DNA from: Limnanthes douglasii subsp. nivea
Lineage: Eukaryota > Streptophyta > Magnoliopsida > Brassicales > Limnanthaceae
Assembly: GCA_036936605.1 (NCBI GenBank)
Contig: JAUPFV010000004.1
Location: 292,434,009-292,498,008, forward strand
DNA length: 64,000 bases
Reading direction: 5' to 3'
Part shown: piece after piece, positions 12,437-23,705 of the stretch
Layout: every line of letters begins with the position of its first letter
How positions within the stretch are numbered: position 1 is the stretch's first letter
Made by a program: the position numbers and the translations under genes
The notes under the pieces: generated by a model
What the model saw: only the letters and a program-made list of their open reading frames with translations
Database searches by the model: none
What the model was told of the DNA's origin: nothing

Positions 12437-13600
12437 TTAATTTTTTTTGTTGGGTTTGGTTGAAAGAAGAGTCTTACCTAAGTGTTTAATGTTTAGTTTG
12501 TTACCATTGCCTACAGTCACAGTCTGGTTACCTGAATATTGAGACCTCTGAGCCATCATCTTAGCTGAGCTGGTGACATAGTGGCTAGCACCACTGTCAA
12601 TGTACCAACTTTCATCACCATTTCCAGTGTCTTGTGATAGTTCCATTGCACTATGTTCTTGATCATTTCTTTGTTGATTAGATGACAGTTGACCCATCAC
12701 ATTAGGATCGTCCCTAGAATAGCAATAAGCAGCACGATGTCCATATTTCCCACAGATTTGACAAGTATGCTTATTGTTAGAGTAGTTATACATCCCTCAT
12801 TTCTCGCAGTAAGAAGTCTTTCCCCTGTAGTTGTTGGAATAGTTAGGAGAGTGCCTTACTCTGAAGCCCCTTCCTTGTCCTCTGTCCCATTTCTTAAACC
12901 AGAACTGGTGTTGTACTTGTTATTCCCAGAAGACTTAGTTTCTAACTTGTTCACTAAAGTAAGATTCATATTAGTCATAGAAATTTGTATTTTACCTAGT
13001 TGTTCTAGTATATTCTTGTAGGTTAGCAAGGTAGCTTGCAGGTCAAGCCAATTTTTTACCTCATTGTCAGCTAGATGCACAACAATAGGTGTGTACTCAG
13101 TATCAAGTCCAACCAACACCTGTGATACTAAAGCATCCAATGTCACAGGATAACCTGCTAGAGCCAAACTATCAACAATATGTTTCATTTTGGTTAAGTA
13201 ATCTTCCATTGAAGAACTCCGTTTCCTAGTCATTTGAAACTCTGCTTTAAAGAAAGTAACTCTGTTTGTTTGGGAGCCAGATAGCCTCATAATGGCTTCC
13301 CACAAACCTTTTGAGGTTTCTTCCTCCACTACTTGAGATGCAAACTCAGCACTTATGGTGCTATACACCCATCCTAACAGACCATCTGAACCACTGATTA
13401 GCCTTCGAGAACATGGCTTCTCTCAATTAAGAAAGCCTCACAGCTTGTTGCCTCTTACTATAGGCAACACCATAGTCTTCCACGGGAGAAATTTATTCTT
13501 TTCCAATTTAAGGTTATTGAACAGGTTATCCATTGAGAGGGAGCTTGATCAGCTAATGCTGAGCTGAATAAAGAAGAATTTGTTCCAGCCATTGCAAGGA
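12437..13600 (-). pseudogene. Copia A gag and protease
   Basis: The gag UBN2-type region lies at 13368-12856 (VVEEETSKGLWEAI, MEDYLTKMKHIVDSLA, VLVGLDTEYTPIV). The zinc knuckle CQICGKYGHRAAYC is at about 12760-12720, and the protease motif WYIDSGASHYVT near 12605-12570. The N-terminal part (13590-13370, MAGTNSSLFSAE) has several stops. The knuckle and protease segment keeps a 118-codon open frame. Confidence 0.82.
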
Positions 13601-13609
13601 TCGAGAACT

Positions 13610-13622
13610 GCTCTGATACCAA
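13610..13622 (-). promoter_or_regulatory. Copia A primer-binding site
   Basis: The minus strand reads TTGGTATCAGAGC immediately inside the 5' LTR. This is the usual plant copia site complementary to the 3' end of initiator methionine tRNA. Confidence 0.85.
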
Positions 13623-13943
13623 GTTAAAACTCAAAGAGAAAAAGAGATTTTTAATTTTTTATTTCTTATTTAATCTTTCATGTGTTACATAGTATTTATA
13701 CATGAGTATAGTTTGTTTTAATGTAATAGAATTTTGTTACATTTGTTAAATATAGACTTGTGATTTTCTTACGTTCTATATTAAATTATATGTATTGGGC
13801 TTGAGAGAGATGAGCCCAGTTTGAAGCAATCTTGGGAGGATTTATGTGTCGACCTGACACATAAATCCTTTGTTAAGTGGTCTTCTCCCCAATTCTTCGT
13901 AACCTATCAAAACCTAAATCTAAATCGTCTTCAAACCATTACA
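13623..13943 (-). repeat. Copia A 5' LTR
   Basis: The inner edge abuts the primer-binding site. The outer edge is at ACA 13941-13943, where similarity to the other LTR stops. 13944-14171 belongs to the 3' flank that is duplicated near 42771. Confidence 0.75.
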
Positions 13944-14171
13944 AGTTCATGGCTTCGGAGAAACTGAACCGGCTTATAATTTCTCTTCAGATACAGCCAT
14001 ATAACTAACAAAATTAGATTTGCTATTAGAGTTTAGTAGGCTAAAATACATTATTTATATCGAGTAACTGCCCATCAGCTGTGCTCAAGCATGAAACAAT
14101 AAAGTGACTAGTTTTTAAGATAAAAAGTTCTGGCAAAAAATGTATCTCCAGAAAAACCATTGATCAGAAGC

Positions 14172-15161
14172 CTATAAAGCACGGTGACTACTTATCTTTA
14201 TTAAAAATTTACTCATATATCCGTTCTCCAACAACTCATTAAACTCGTCCATGAGATCCTGATGATTTCCAAGTATACCATTCATCTGCCATAAACACAA
14301 GAACTTAAACTCAACATCTTCGATTTTAATAAAACATGAATATACCGCAAACAGATACTTTGCGAATAGATAGTTTTTGACAGCATTGAAAATTCAGTAC
14401 CAAAAGTATCAGGAAAAACAATACCGCAAGCAGATACGTTTGCTTTCTGATCGTGGCATCGAGTGCCATAGAATACAAGATGCTCGTAAACTTCTGGAAT
14501 TCATCTTTACTGGCTAACCGTTCCTCGACTTTCTCACAGTATACATAGCCTCTAAGGTAGTTTTCATGCCCTACGGGTAAAAAGGCGTCAAATCCATCCA
14601 TCAGATTATTATGCCCTTTGATTATATCTTGTACTCGGGCAGTAAAAGTCGCTGCACCAATCCTGAAAAGGAAATTGCCTCATGCCATTTAACACTCGAT
14701 AAGAGTTTAACATATTTTCCTAAAAGATGTCAAAAAGGTCCAAAGAGTTAACCTTTGCGCATTGTTGTCGTTCATGACATCAAGAAGCATATCAAGTTTT
14801 TCTTTTTCATTTTGAAGAGTCTCACGGGCTTCCTTCATAAAGGCGGCGGCATCCTCCTTGGTCTTTTCACTAGAAAAATTCATAATAGGTTACTTTGTTA
14901 ACAAAATTCATATAACTAGACAGATTTTCATGCGATTCGCTTGGACAAGTACCAATCACGAACAGCAATAAGCTCAATTACACGTAATCCCGCAATAAGC
15001 ACAAAACATATGAAAGAAGAGAAAAGAAACTAAGAAATTCAGCTCAAGAACATAAATCATTTTCAAAGAAGAATTGACTGTAATACTGACTGTGATGTTT
15101 TCGTTAATTGCGGCTCTTCTGATTGCGAGCCTGAGGGCAAATCGTCACCGTTTCTCTTCAT
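14172..15161 (-). CDS. SIN3-like PAH-domain mini-protein 1
   Basis: Four exons on the minus strand: 15161-15091, 14869-14753, 14662-14425, 14285-14172. All junctions are GT..AG, summing to 540 nt and 179 aa with no stop. Residues about 28-95 form a paired amphipathic helix (PAH) unit (AFMKEARETLQNEKEK, IIKGHNNLMDGFDAFLP). Residues about 105-165 form a second (VEERLASKDEFQKF, GNHQDLMDEFNELLE). PAH domains belong to SIN3 corepressors, which dock repressors and carry histone deacetylases; plant SIN3-like proteins are more than 1000 aa. Here everything after the PAH units is missing, including the histone-deacetylase interaction region. Copy 2 at 42899-43774 has the same exon plan. I infer a real small gene, perhaps a competitor of full SIN3. 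A conserved pseudogene pair is the alternative. Confidence 0.75.
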
Positions 15162-16179
15162 TTCTGCACAAATAAAGACTTCAATAACAATTGGGTATCC
15201 AATTAAAAACAAATTTATATAACCATTATATAAATTTTGTTCATAAAGAAAAATTCAACGAAAAATGTAATCAGAGTACCAAGAATATAGAAACAAGAAC
15301 CTTTGGCTACTATATTAATTAGCACTTAAGAACTAAAAAATTTATAAACTATTACACAACTTTTATAGCATTTAACAGTAATAACTAATTTCTGTTATAT
15401 TACCAAACACATCCAAATGGGCGGTTGAGATTAGAGATCCGACCAAAGGTGCTTGCGTTTGGTTTGCCAGCTTCTACACATATGAGGAGCTGCTCGTGCT
15501 TATGTTCCTCGAGACGAAGCCTAACTCAACTTCTCAGCCTCGTCACAAGCATCTTTGCGCGGGTCTCTAAAATGAGCCGCCCATTTGCCCCACCGTTTCT
15601 CTTTGCGCGAACTCTTGGCTAATTTGCTGTCTTAGGCTCAACACCTTCCTCCTTCTCCACTTTAAAAAAGAAAACCACTGGACATTTAGTTTTTTGCGAT
15701 ATTAGGAAAACACTGGACTCGCGAAGGACTTCCGGTTGGGTGGCTCGTTGAGCCGATGCGGTTAGTGGGCTCCATGTGATGAAATTTTAAAGAGAGTTTT
15801 CGAAGACACGAAGTTTAAAATAGTGTGTTATGAGCTTTCAGTGGTCAGCATATACTGGTTAGTGGGGAATTTTTGATTCAGTTGTGCCGATTTAAATTTG
15901 CAGAGGAATTTGATTGAGAGGGTTTTCTTTTTCTATTTTGAGGGGAGGTTTTGTTATTGTCGATCGAAGGTTGTGCAAGCCACGTTGCTAGTTGCGCGGC
16001 ATGCGAGGTAAATCACAACCCGCCGCTGGTTTGGCTAGAATTTCTTAGTGCCAATAGTAAAAGGCTAGAATTTTTTCCAAAGGTTAACATTTTCTTTTCA
16101 AAAGGTAACAATATTTTTTCGAAAGGTGAAATAATTCTATGAAAAATTAAGGGGCCGTTACCTACCAATACACATCCAC
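15162..16179. other. Upstream region of PAH gene 1; no further gene seen
   Basis: 15357-15540 aligns with 44040-44243 upstream of PAH gene 2 (TTATAGCATTTAACAG, GACCGAAAGGTGC-type and TATGTTCCT..GAGAC blocks), so promoter and 5' flank were duplicated with the gene. The similarity stops right after AACTTCTCAG in both copies. 16065-16140 has three degenerate copies of a 21-bp TTTTCAAAAGGTAAC-like unit. I see no other supported gene in this stretch. Confidence 0.6.
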
Positions 16180-17979
16180 CTATGGGTATTTGGACAAACC
16201 CCTCTATCTGGAAGAGTTCTACTTCCTCTCTAGTCTCAAAGTTAATCCTTTGGAAAGTCACATCTTTTTTTCTGGAATTGACCAATCCCTCCGGCCAAAC
16301 TTTCTTCCTATCATGAATTTCCCTGAAGGTACCATTCCTGTAAAGTATTTTGGGGTTCCTCTCATAATGGGTAGACTTTTTCACTCGGACTGTCGTCCCC
16401 TCCTGCACAGAATCACTTCCCGAATTGATTCTTGGACTACAAAGCACCTCTCCTATGCGGGTAGACTCGAGCTAATCAAATCGGTCCTGTTCGCAGGACA
16501 TGTGTACTAGTTTTCGATTTTTATCCTTCCTTCTAGGATAATTAAGGAGTTAACCCAATATCTTCGACGATTCCTTTGGTCTGGATCGTCAATGCAGATT
16601 TATGGGGAAAAAGTAGTCTGGTCTACCGTATCCACTCCCTATAAAGAGGGCGGTCTTGGGATCCTAGACTTACAAATCTGGAATCAGGCGGTCGTCCTAA
16701 AGCATCTCTGGTCTATTGTTAGTAATAAGAATCACTCAATCTTGTGTAAGTGGATTAGAACTGAAAAGATAAAAAAATAAAAGTTTTTGGGGAGTTACTC
16801 TTGCCTCCTCTTCTTCATGGATTTGGAGGAAAATTCTCCGGCTACGGCCTGTGGCCCGTAATCTGTACAGGGTAGCTATCGAGAATGGTGCGAACACTTC
16901 TTTCTGGCATGACCCTTGGATTCTCTCCTTACCGCTCTCAATTATCTATGGAGAGGACATAATCAAAGACTCAAGATTAGGAAATAACCTAAAAGTCTCC
17001 GACATTATCTGCAACGGGGAATGGAATTGGCCTTGCAACCTGAGATCTGCGAGAGCCAAAAGTCGACACCACCTGACCGAAATCAACAAGATTATTCTTG
17101 CGCTTCCCCAACCTAACACCCTAGTGAGGGATCTTCCTTATTGGACGGCAAATGCAGGAAGCAACAACTTCACAATTAAGGATACGTACAATGCACTTCG
17201 TAAGCCTGTCCCTGAAAAGGGATGGGCGGGGTTAGTTTGGAATAAATACAATATTCTGCGAACTTCCTTTATCTCTTGGTTGGCAATAAAGGACAAGCTT
17301 GTCACAAAAGACAAGCTTTGAATTTGGGGTTATAATATCCCAGCCGAGTGCCCTCTATGCCTCTCTGAACCCGAAACTATATCTCATATTCTCTTTGAAT
17401 GTAGTTTCTCTCAGAGCATCTGGTCCTTTTCCAGTAACAAATTTGGATTTCCTTATCACTCTTCGTGTTGGCAAGCTTGGGTTGATGAGGCTTCAAATTT
17501 GTCAAACTCTCAAAGCCATTGTATCTGGCGTACCAGCTTCAATGCGGTTATATACTATATTTGGAAAGAGAGGAATTCAAGAATTTTTGGATCCTCTCGA
17601 GCTCAAGCCTCATCAATATATTACCAAATCATATTGGATCTCCGATTTAGATTTCTGGGATCCAAGATTAGCTGGCCATTATAAAGGCTCTTGTAATCTA
17701 ATTTATTGTTTGTTTTTTATCTCAGGTATACTATGTCAGGACTGGAGCGTGGGATCAGGACGGGATGTTTCTGGAGCCTCCTCTAATTTTCCACAGCCAC
17801 CTAGTCGAGTTGCACTTACTAGCTACAGATTTCTGTTTGGGAATTTTTCTATGAGGTCTATGAGGTCCTCCTTTTAGCTATATGTCTTAAATGTTTGTAG
17901 TTGTATTCCTTTGGGTTCTACCCCAACATTATGTATGAACCTTTCTATTTAATTTAAGCATTTATTCACCCAAAAAAAA
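16180..17979 (+). mobile_element. 5'-truncated LINE (non-LTR retrotransposon)
   Basis: The 3' end of a plant L1-type ORF2 is followed by a short 3' region and an A tract (17971-17979) after CATTTATTCACCC. The 5' part, including the endonuclease and reverse transcriptase core, is absent, as is usual for incomplete reverse transcription. I could not identify target-site duplications. Confidence 0.8.
16190..17684 (+). pseudogene. LINE ORF2 C-terminal region (RT thumb and zf-RVT)
   Basis: The plus strand reads FSGIDQSLRPN, VKYFGVPLIMGRLF, DCRPLLHRITSRIDSW, LSYAGRLELIKSVLF, GGLGILDLQIWNQA and ENGANTSFWHDPW. After a stop at 17319-17321 comes the zinc-binding reverse-transcriptase C-terminal domain (CPLCLSEPETISHILFECSF). 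It ends in FNAVIYYIWKERNSRIF. This order is diagnostic of plant LINE ORF2. Stops at about 16508 and 16780 and frame changes make it non-coding. Confidence 0.85.
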
Positions 17980-18081
17980 ACCCTCTAGCAAAAATAACAT
18001 TTTTGTTTTTCTCTAAATCAAACCTTTTCTATTCTATTATTTTAAGTTCGTATCTTTTAAATTGTAGTTCAAAAAATACCA

Positions 18082-18090
18082 TAAATTCTA
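18082..18090. repeat. MULE 9-bp target-site duplication, left
   Basis: TAAATTCTA directly before the left tip; identical to 40108-40116. Confidence 0.85.
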
Positions 18091-18245
18091 GGGAAATGAC
18101 ACACTAAGTACCTTTTGGTCAAACCTATTACTATCTAGTATCCAAAAATGGGTTAATGCTCACTTAATACCCATCTCATTAAACATATCCACTTCTCATA
18201 CCTTTTTTTTAATACCATCACTACCCTCAACCTAGTATATAAGGG
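18091..18245 (+). repeat. MULE left terminal inverted repeat
   Basis: It aligns imperfectly with the reverse complement of 39993-40107: matching blocks are AG.ACCT, ACTATC..(A)TA.CAAAA-TGG, and CTACCC followed by TATAAGG. The TIR ends in a TATA box (18236-18243), so it also serves as the promoter of the transposase gene. Confidence 0.75.
18236..18243 (+). promoter_or_regulatory. TATA box in left TIR
   Basis: TATATAAG, placed to drive transcription inward to the transposase. A mirror-image TATA box (TATAAAAG, 31059-31052) serves the Ulp1-type gene at the other end. Confidence 0.6.
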
Positions 18246-18808
18246 TTAATTTGTGAAAAATGGACCATTTTGGCTACAGTACCTTCTTTATTACTTTTGA
18301 ATTTTGAATTTTGAATTTATTGTCCCCTCTCTCTCCTCTCTCCTAACCTAATAAACAACCCATTTTTCAAGAACGTCTATTCGTTTCGAAAAACGACGAC
18401 CTGATCACACTCTTTCCAGCGACACTGTCTAACCACCGGCGAACCATCGTAACCACCGCCGAACTATACAAACACCGTCGACCAGCGTTCCGATCACCGG
18501 CGAAACCTATTACTTCGATGAACTCTGCAATTTCAGTTTCGACAGTTCCAGAGTCAGTCTCCTAGCTCCATCATTTTTCGTCGACTCAGCCTCCTAGCTC
18601 CACCGGTGCACCGTTAAAGTCCGTCGACCTCACCGTTGAAAGCATCTCCGACGTCACAACAGTAAGGTCAGTATCGGATGACCATTCTCAGCTGCAAAAT
18701 CGTTCTCCATTTTCGATATTGATACTACCCATAAATACCTTATACATTGATAATAGAATCGTATCTAATGTACGTTAATTGCACGAAACCTACTTCTATC
18801 TGTTTCAG

Positions 18809-21551
18809 GTCGATTCAAAGCATCGATACCCGCTCCAATAACATTCCAGTAAGAAATTTCAGTTTTCCACCTCTGTTATATAGGTTGCGATTTCTGTTTT
18901 GATATGATACGTTAGATGTTGCGATTTGTGGGAATAGTTTGCTGCTTGTTATTGCTAGATTGGTATATTATTGAATGTGGCTCTATTTTTGTGTGTCGTT
19001 GAGATTTTAGCTAGGACTGACATATAGTCGTTGCGATTTATGCATATAATCTATGGTTGCTAGATGAGAGTGTAGACATTGCGATTTACTTGCATTGATT
19101 GATAGATTAGGTTACATGTCCTGCTATTTTAGTTATGATAGATTGCTCGATGTCTTCAAACATATACCATTTAGACATGTACTTATCTCTGTAACACCTA
19201 CAATTCAGGGTACACAATGTCAAAACCAAAGGTTTGCATTTTCAAATTTGGTCACGAAACAGTTATTGTTCCGCTGTCCGAGTTCGAAAATTTCGAGTAT
19301 TTTCAACAGTACGTTGAGGAAACATGGCAGGGTCTTGTTAGAGGCAACTACAGCATTACCTACTCTTGTGGTAATCAGAATAATTGTATGTTTAATAAGG
19401 AGACCGATTTTATTGGGTTGGAATGCTACCTTGATGTTGAGCGTCTGAAGAGTGTTAGTTTTCTTATCGAAGAACATGTTGCTGATAAAGGCTACGCCAT
19501 TAAACGTAAATAACCTGTTCAACTGTTCGAAGAATCCTCGCATATGCAACGAACTAGCAGTGAAAGCAGTAGCTGTTTGGCCATTTCAACCCCCAAAAAA
19601 GGCATCTAGCTACAACTGGATGGGCAGAAGCTATCATCGGTGTTGGACAGTCTTTTCCAGATGGTGCTCAAGGTCTAAGGTTATCTTTATCCCGTTATGC
19701 ATTAGAGAACGGTTTTGCGTTTAGGTACATGCACAATACCTTTAGCAAGATCACCGTTTATTGTGTAAACAAAGATTCGGACGGCTGCAAATGGAGGCTT
19801 TATGCTTCTATTGATTCTAAGACCGGTTTGATGACAATAAAAAGATTTGTCATTACCCATACGTGCAGTCCCGTATTCACAAAGAAGAAGAGCAGCAGGC
19901 ATCTGTCGTCCGATTTAATTGCTGACGAAATTCACGATTCTCTTACGAATTGTCAATCCGTAACAGCTAAGACTATACAGTCCTCTATCAAGCAAGACTA
20001 CGGTTTAGACATTTCATATCATCTATCTTGGAATGCGTTAGAGAAGGCCTGGCGTGTTGTATTTGGAGATAGAAATACCTCTTTCGGATTGCTAAAATCA
20101 TACTTTAAGAGACTAAAGAGTCGTGACATCACTACGGACTACCATCTGGATTTGGCTCCCGGCAATGTTTTCCGTCGCTGTTTTATAGCGTTTGGGGCGT
20201 GTCTTCAGGGTTTCCATTCGTGCCGCCCTCTACTGTACGTTGACGGAACCCACCTAACAAGAAAGCATGGTAGTGTGTTGCTTTCAGCAGTGGCAAAAGA
20301 TGGAAACAACGGTTAGTCCATGTTTCACTACAATTTTGGTCTGCATAAGTGATTTTGTTTTTCAAATGTTTATCATGAGCTTATGTTGCTAGATTGGTTA
20401 GTTTTACATTGTGATTTGAACATGTACGCTAGATAGGTAGACCTAGTTTGCTAGATTGGTTGTTTTGATGTCATTGCCTTATTCTGATAGACAGGTTCTA
20501 TATACATTGCGAGTTCAGTCCACTCACCCAGCCAATGTCTATCATATGCTATGAGTGCTAGCTTAGTTATGTTTACACTGGGATTTAAGCCTGTTTTAGC
20601 GTGCTACGTTGATTATTACACAGGCCTCTTGAGTCTGATAGATATGTTCTATATACATTACGATTTAAGTCCATTCACCCCCGTCAATGTAGTACTGTTG
20701 TTCACCGGTATCTTTTTCGTTTCAGGTCTATTCCCCGTAGCTTTTGGTATATTTGGTAGTGAAAACTCAAAAAACTGCTTTTGGTTTTTGGAAAGTTTAA
20801 AACCTCATTTGTTAGGGCGCCAAATAACTTTTATTTCACACCGTCATGCTGGTATTATTAGCGCTGTCGCAACTCTTTATCCTAATGACTACCACGCGTA
20901 TTGTATTTTCCATCTGATACAGAACTTGACTAAAGCTCTTGAACACACTAACAGAGTCTACAAAAAAAATATGCTAGTGATGTTTAAGAGTTGTGTTTAT
21001 GCACCGACTGTGGACCTTTTTAATGAACGTTTTGGTCAGTTTGCGCGCCAAGGGGGTGATCGTATTGGCAAATTTCTAAGCAATTTGCCATCAGAAAAAT
21101 GGGCTCAGGAATACGTCAAAGGCAAACGGTATGGGGCGATGACATCTACAACTGTTGAATCGTTCAATTCCCAGTCATGGTGGTCAACATACTGGATTTC
21201 AAATGCATATGCTGCTCTTGGCAGCAAGAATGTTTCCCATGCGCCCATGCATTGGCTGCAATTGCATCTCTAAATGAAGATCCGATGACATTAGTAGAGT
21301 CGTTTTTCAGTGTTGCGAATTACCGGTCCATCTATTCTTTTAACATACCGGCTATAACTGAGTTCGGTGAATCTAGTATCGGTAATGATGATGGGGAGCC
21401 AGTAGTTAATCCCCCGTACGTTAAACGACGATCTGGGCGGTCGAGGAAAAAGCGTATTCCATCAAGAGGCGAGGTTACCAGCAACCAGTCCCGTTGTGGT
21501 CGATGTTTCAAATCGGACCATAATAGGAGGTCATGTGATGCTCCGTTCTAA
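18809..21551 (+). pseudogene. MULE transposase (MuDR-type), inactivated
   Basis: A noncoding leader exon (18809-18848) is spliced to 19209. The ATG is at 19217. The first coding exon runs to 20311, intron 20312-20725 (GT..AG) follows, and the last exon ends at 21551. The N-terminal part (MSKPKVCIFKFG) is followed by the MuDR DNA-binding region (AEAIIGVGQSFPDGAQ, GCKWRLYAS, THTC). The catalytic core follows: LLYVDGTHLTRKHG has the first Asp, the second Asp is His (ISHRHAGI, 20839-20841), and VESFNS holds the Glu. A SWIM zinc finger (CICCSW..CFPCAHALAAI) and a CGRCFKSDHNRRSC knuckle end the protein. A stop at 19512, a one-base shift in the C5A6 run near 19588, and a deletion plus shift at about 21175 break it. 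Confidence 0.85.
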
Positions 21552-22563
21552 ACTTTTGTTCCCGATTTTTTAGTATCATTTTGATTTTCATAGATAAGCA
21601 CTCCTTATCTTTCGACTTATATTTTTTGATACTTTTAACATTGATATGTACCATTTCTGTCTGATACAATTATTCTTCTCGGTGTTAATTTCTACATTGC
21701 TAGATAAGCTGCGATTACAACGCTAGATAGTCTTTAACGTTTTGCAATACATTGCTAGATATTTGGAAACAACTCTGATAGATACTAGAAATCTGCATTA
21801 ATATATACTTTAGTATAAATCTCATAGAGATTGCTAGATACGTGAGTAATAGTCTGATGGGCACTTTATGTAACATTGATAGATCCTAGAATATATGTCT
21901 GATAGTTACAGCAATTTATGTATTCGATTTGAGTCCACATCCAGCTGATAACTTACTTACATTTGTTCAAGAGGTCCTTTAAATATCCCCTTTATGATTC
22001 ATCTCATGATTTAAAAGATGATGCTATTCTTGGCCAATATATCTTGATAGATTGAATATATATATATATATATGCCATCGATATTGATAGATATGTTGTG
22101 TAGTGGTTTCGATTGGCATTGATTTATTTTAAGCGTTGGGTTTGATCTATATTCCAGTTAATGGAAGTTCCTATCATCCATACCCAACATTGATGGATAA
22201 AACTATTTTTATCCGCGATTTTAAGTTTAAATTACTTCTGATAGATTAGGTATATCTAAAATGTGATTGTGGATTATAGCTGCTAATAAAACTGCTTCAC
22301 TCAACTGCTTCATATCAATGTTAACTTGTTGCGTTCAAAACTTAACACAAACTTTTAAGATACAGAACACAAAATGCAATAAAACCTTAACATTACTAGA
22401 AAATCAGTCAATGCTACACATCTTCCAAATACACCAACACTGTCAAAAAATGAAACTGTTGCACAGGGTTGTTGAAAGTTACAGTCCAACAAAGCATAAA
22501 CAAAACATTAGAAACAACAAAATAGAAAGATAATGAAATGAAACTCCATGAACATGTTTAAAC

Positions 22564-22947
22564 CTAATCAGAATCCTCTTCATCAGATCCCTCCTCGTCT
22601 TCTTCTTCTTCTTCTTCCACTTCTTCGTCTTCTTCATCTTCGGACTTCTCATCGTCTGCTTCCTTCGAATCATCATCATATCCTTTCTCCGACTCCCAAC
22701 TGTCCCTACGTCTCTTTCTTTTTTGAAGTGTTTCATCGTCAGACTCATAACTGTCGTCAAACGACCATAAGTCCCATGAAGCGTAGGAGTCTTCGTGGTC
22801 CTCAGACCAAACGGACCAGTCGTCTTCCTCATCGGAGGAGTACTCCGATGTTGTAGTTCGCTTGTAAGGCTTGTTGTCTACGTAGTAGTCAGTTGATCAT
22901 CCGTCGTCGCTGGAGTTCATTGGTGAGAATGGTGAGGAAGGTGCCAT
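22564..22947 (-). pseudogene. MULE small acidic protein (127 codons, one stop)
   Basis: ATG at 22947-22945, stop at 22566-22564, one exon. After MAPSSPFSPMNSSDDG an in-frame TGA (22899-22897) interrupts; the rest stays open to the end. The product is strongly acidic: aromatic-acidic repeats (DDWSVWSEDHED, SWDLWSFDDSYES), a short basic patch (KRKRRRDSW), and a C-terminal run of Asp, Glu and Ser. It has its own TATA box, so it is a gene of its own. I do not recognise a family. The charge pattern resembles acidic histone-chaperone tails or DNA-mimic proteins; that likeness is inference. It lies between the transposase and Ulp1 genes and points towards the transposase. Confidence 0.65.
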
Positions 22948-23055
22948 TATCGATGGTGGTTTGGTTTCAACTTAGGCTAGAGTGTCTGGTGGTTTGCTTG
23001 TTAGTTTTTTGCTTTGCAGAGAAGTGTCAGATGAATAGGTTCAACTATCAGCCTC

Positions 23056-23063
23056 TATTTATA
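23056..23063 (-). promoter_or_regulatory. TATA box of the acidic-protein gene
   Basis: TATAAATA on the minus strand, about 110 bp before the ATG. The hAT-like insertion begins only 21 bp further upstream, so the promoter has been separated from its native upstream DNA. Confidence 0.6.
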
Positions 23064-23084
23064 GCAAAAGACAATGCCCAAGGC

Positions 23085-23705
23085 CAGTGGCGGAACCAGA
23101 AATTAAATTTACGGGGGGCTAAAATATATTCGGACGCTACATATAACAGTTTACAGACCAAATCGATCTTCTCCACTTTGACAACCTAATACGAATATAA
23201 TTCAATTTTTTTTTGCAAACTCGATTTTTTTAATGATGAAGTTTTTTTAAAAAATATTCATAAATATTAGTGAAATTTATTAAAAATAATTATTTTGTTT
23301 GAAAACAATCAATGTAATGAACTTTATAGTACAAATTACTTTTAGATATATAAAAAATAAAACATTATATTAGGATTTATATAATTCTACTGAATTCTAC
23401 AGATATAATTATAATAATGAAATATATTTTAGTAAAATCTTCCTAAATATAAAATCAACTATAATATTTTGTTTTTAATATCAAATAGACTTATTCGCTA
23501 CTAACACAGATATTTTTATATAGTTTTTAAATTAAAATAATTAATAAAATATATCTCTAGTCTTTAATTTTCTTTTAAATATCAAATAAATTGATCATAT
23601 ACAAATATTTATATATAGCTTTTAAATTAAAATAATTAATATTTTATTTAATAATAATTTTAAAAAACAATTAACCTATCCTCCATTCCAATAATATAGT
23701 TACTG
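23085..23705. mobile_element. Small non-autonomous hAT-like insertion
   Basis: An AT-rich 621-bp segment starts CAGTGGCGGAACC and ends TTACTG. It is flanked by a perfect 8-bp duplication CCCAAGGC (23077-23084 and 23706-23713), the length made by hAT transposases. It has no coding capacity. Terminal similarity is limited to CAGT..ACTG. The motif array of the host MULE is absent inside it. Confidence 0.7.

Larger units (their letters stand above)
9304..13943 (-). mobile_element. Copia element A (Ty1/copia), decayed, both LTRs
   Basis: LTRs at about 9304-9629 and 13623-13943 flank a minus-strand gag-protease-integrase-RT-RNase H order with an initiator-Met-type primer site. The LTRs are clearly related but carry many differences and small indels, so the insertion is old. 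I found no matching target duplication. All domains carry stops or frameshifts. Confidence 0.85.

Noticed and set aside
15425..15622. 65-codon plus-strand frame upstream of PAH gene 1
   Set aside because: The frame is not kept in the duplicated upstream region of PAH gene 2 (44120-44243), so it is not conserved as protein.
16180..17990. Target-site duplication for the LINE
   Set aside because: I found no convincing direct repeat flanking the truncated start and the A tract.
22548..22856. Plus-strand frame rich in Leu/Pro/Arg opposite the acidic gene
   Set aside because: It is the mirror of the GAA/GAC-rich acidic coding strand; promoter, start and stop all support the minus strand.
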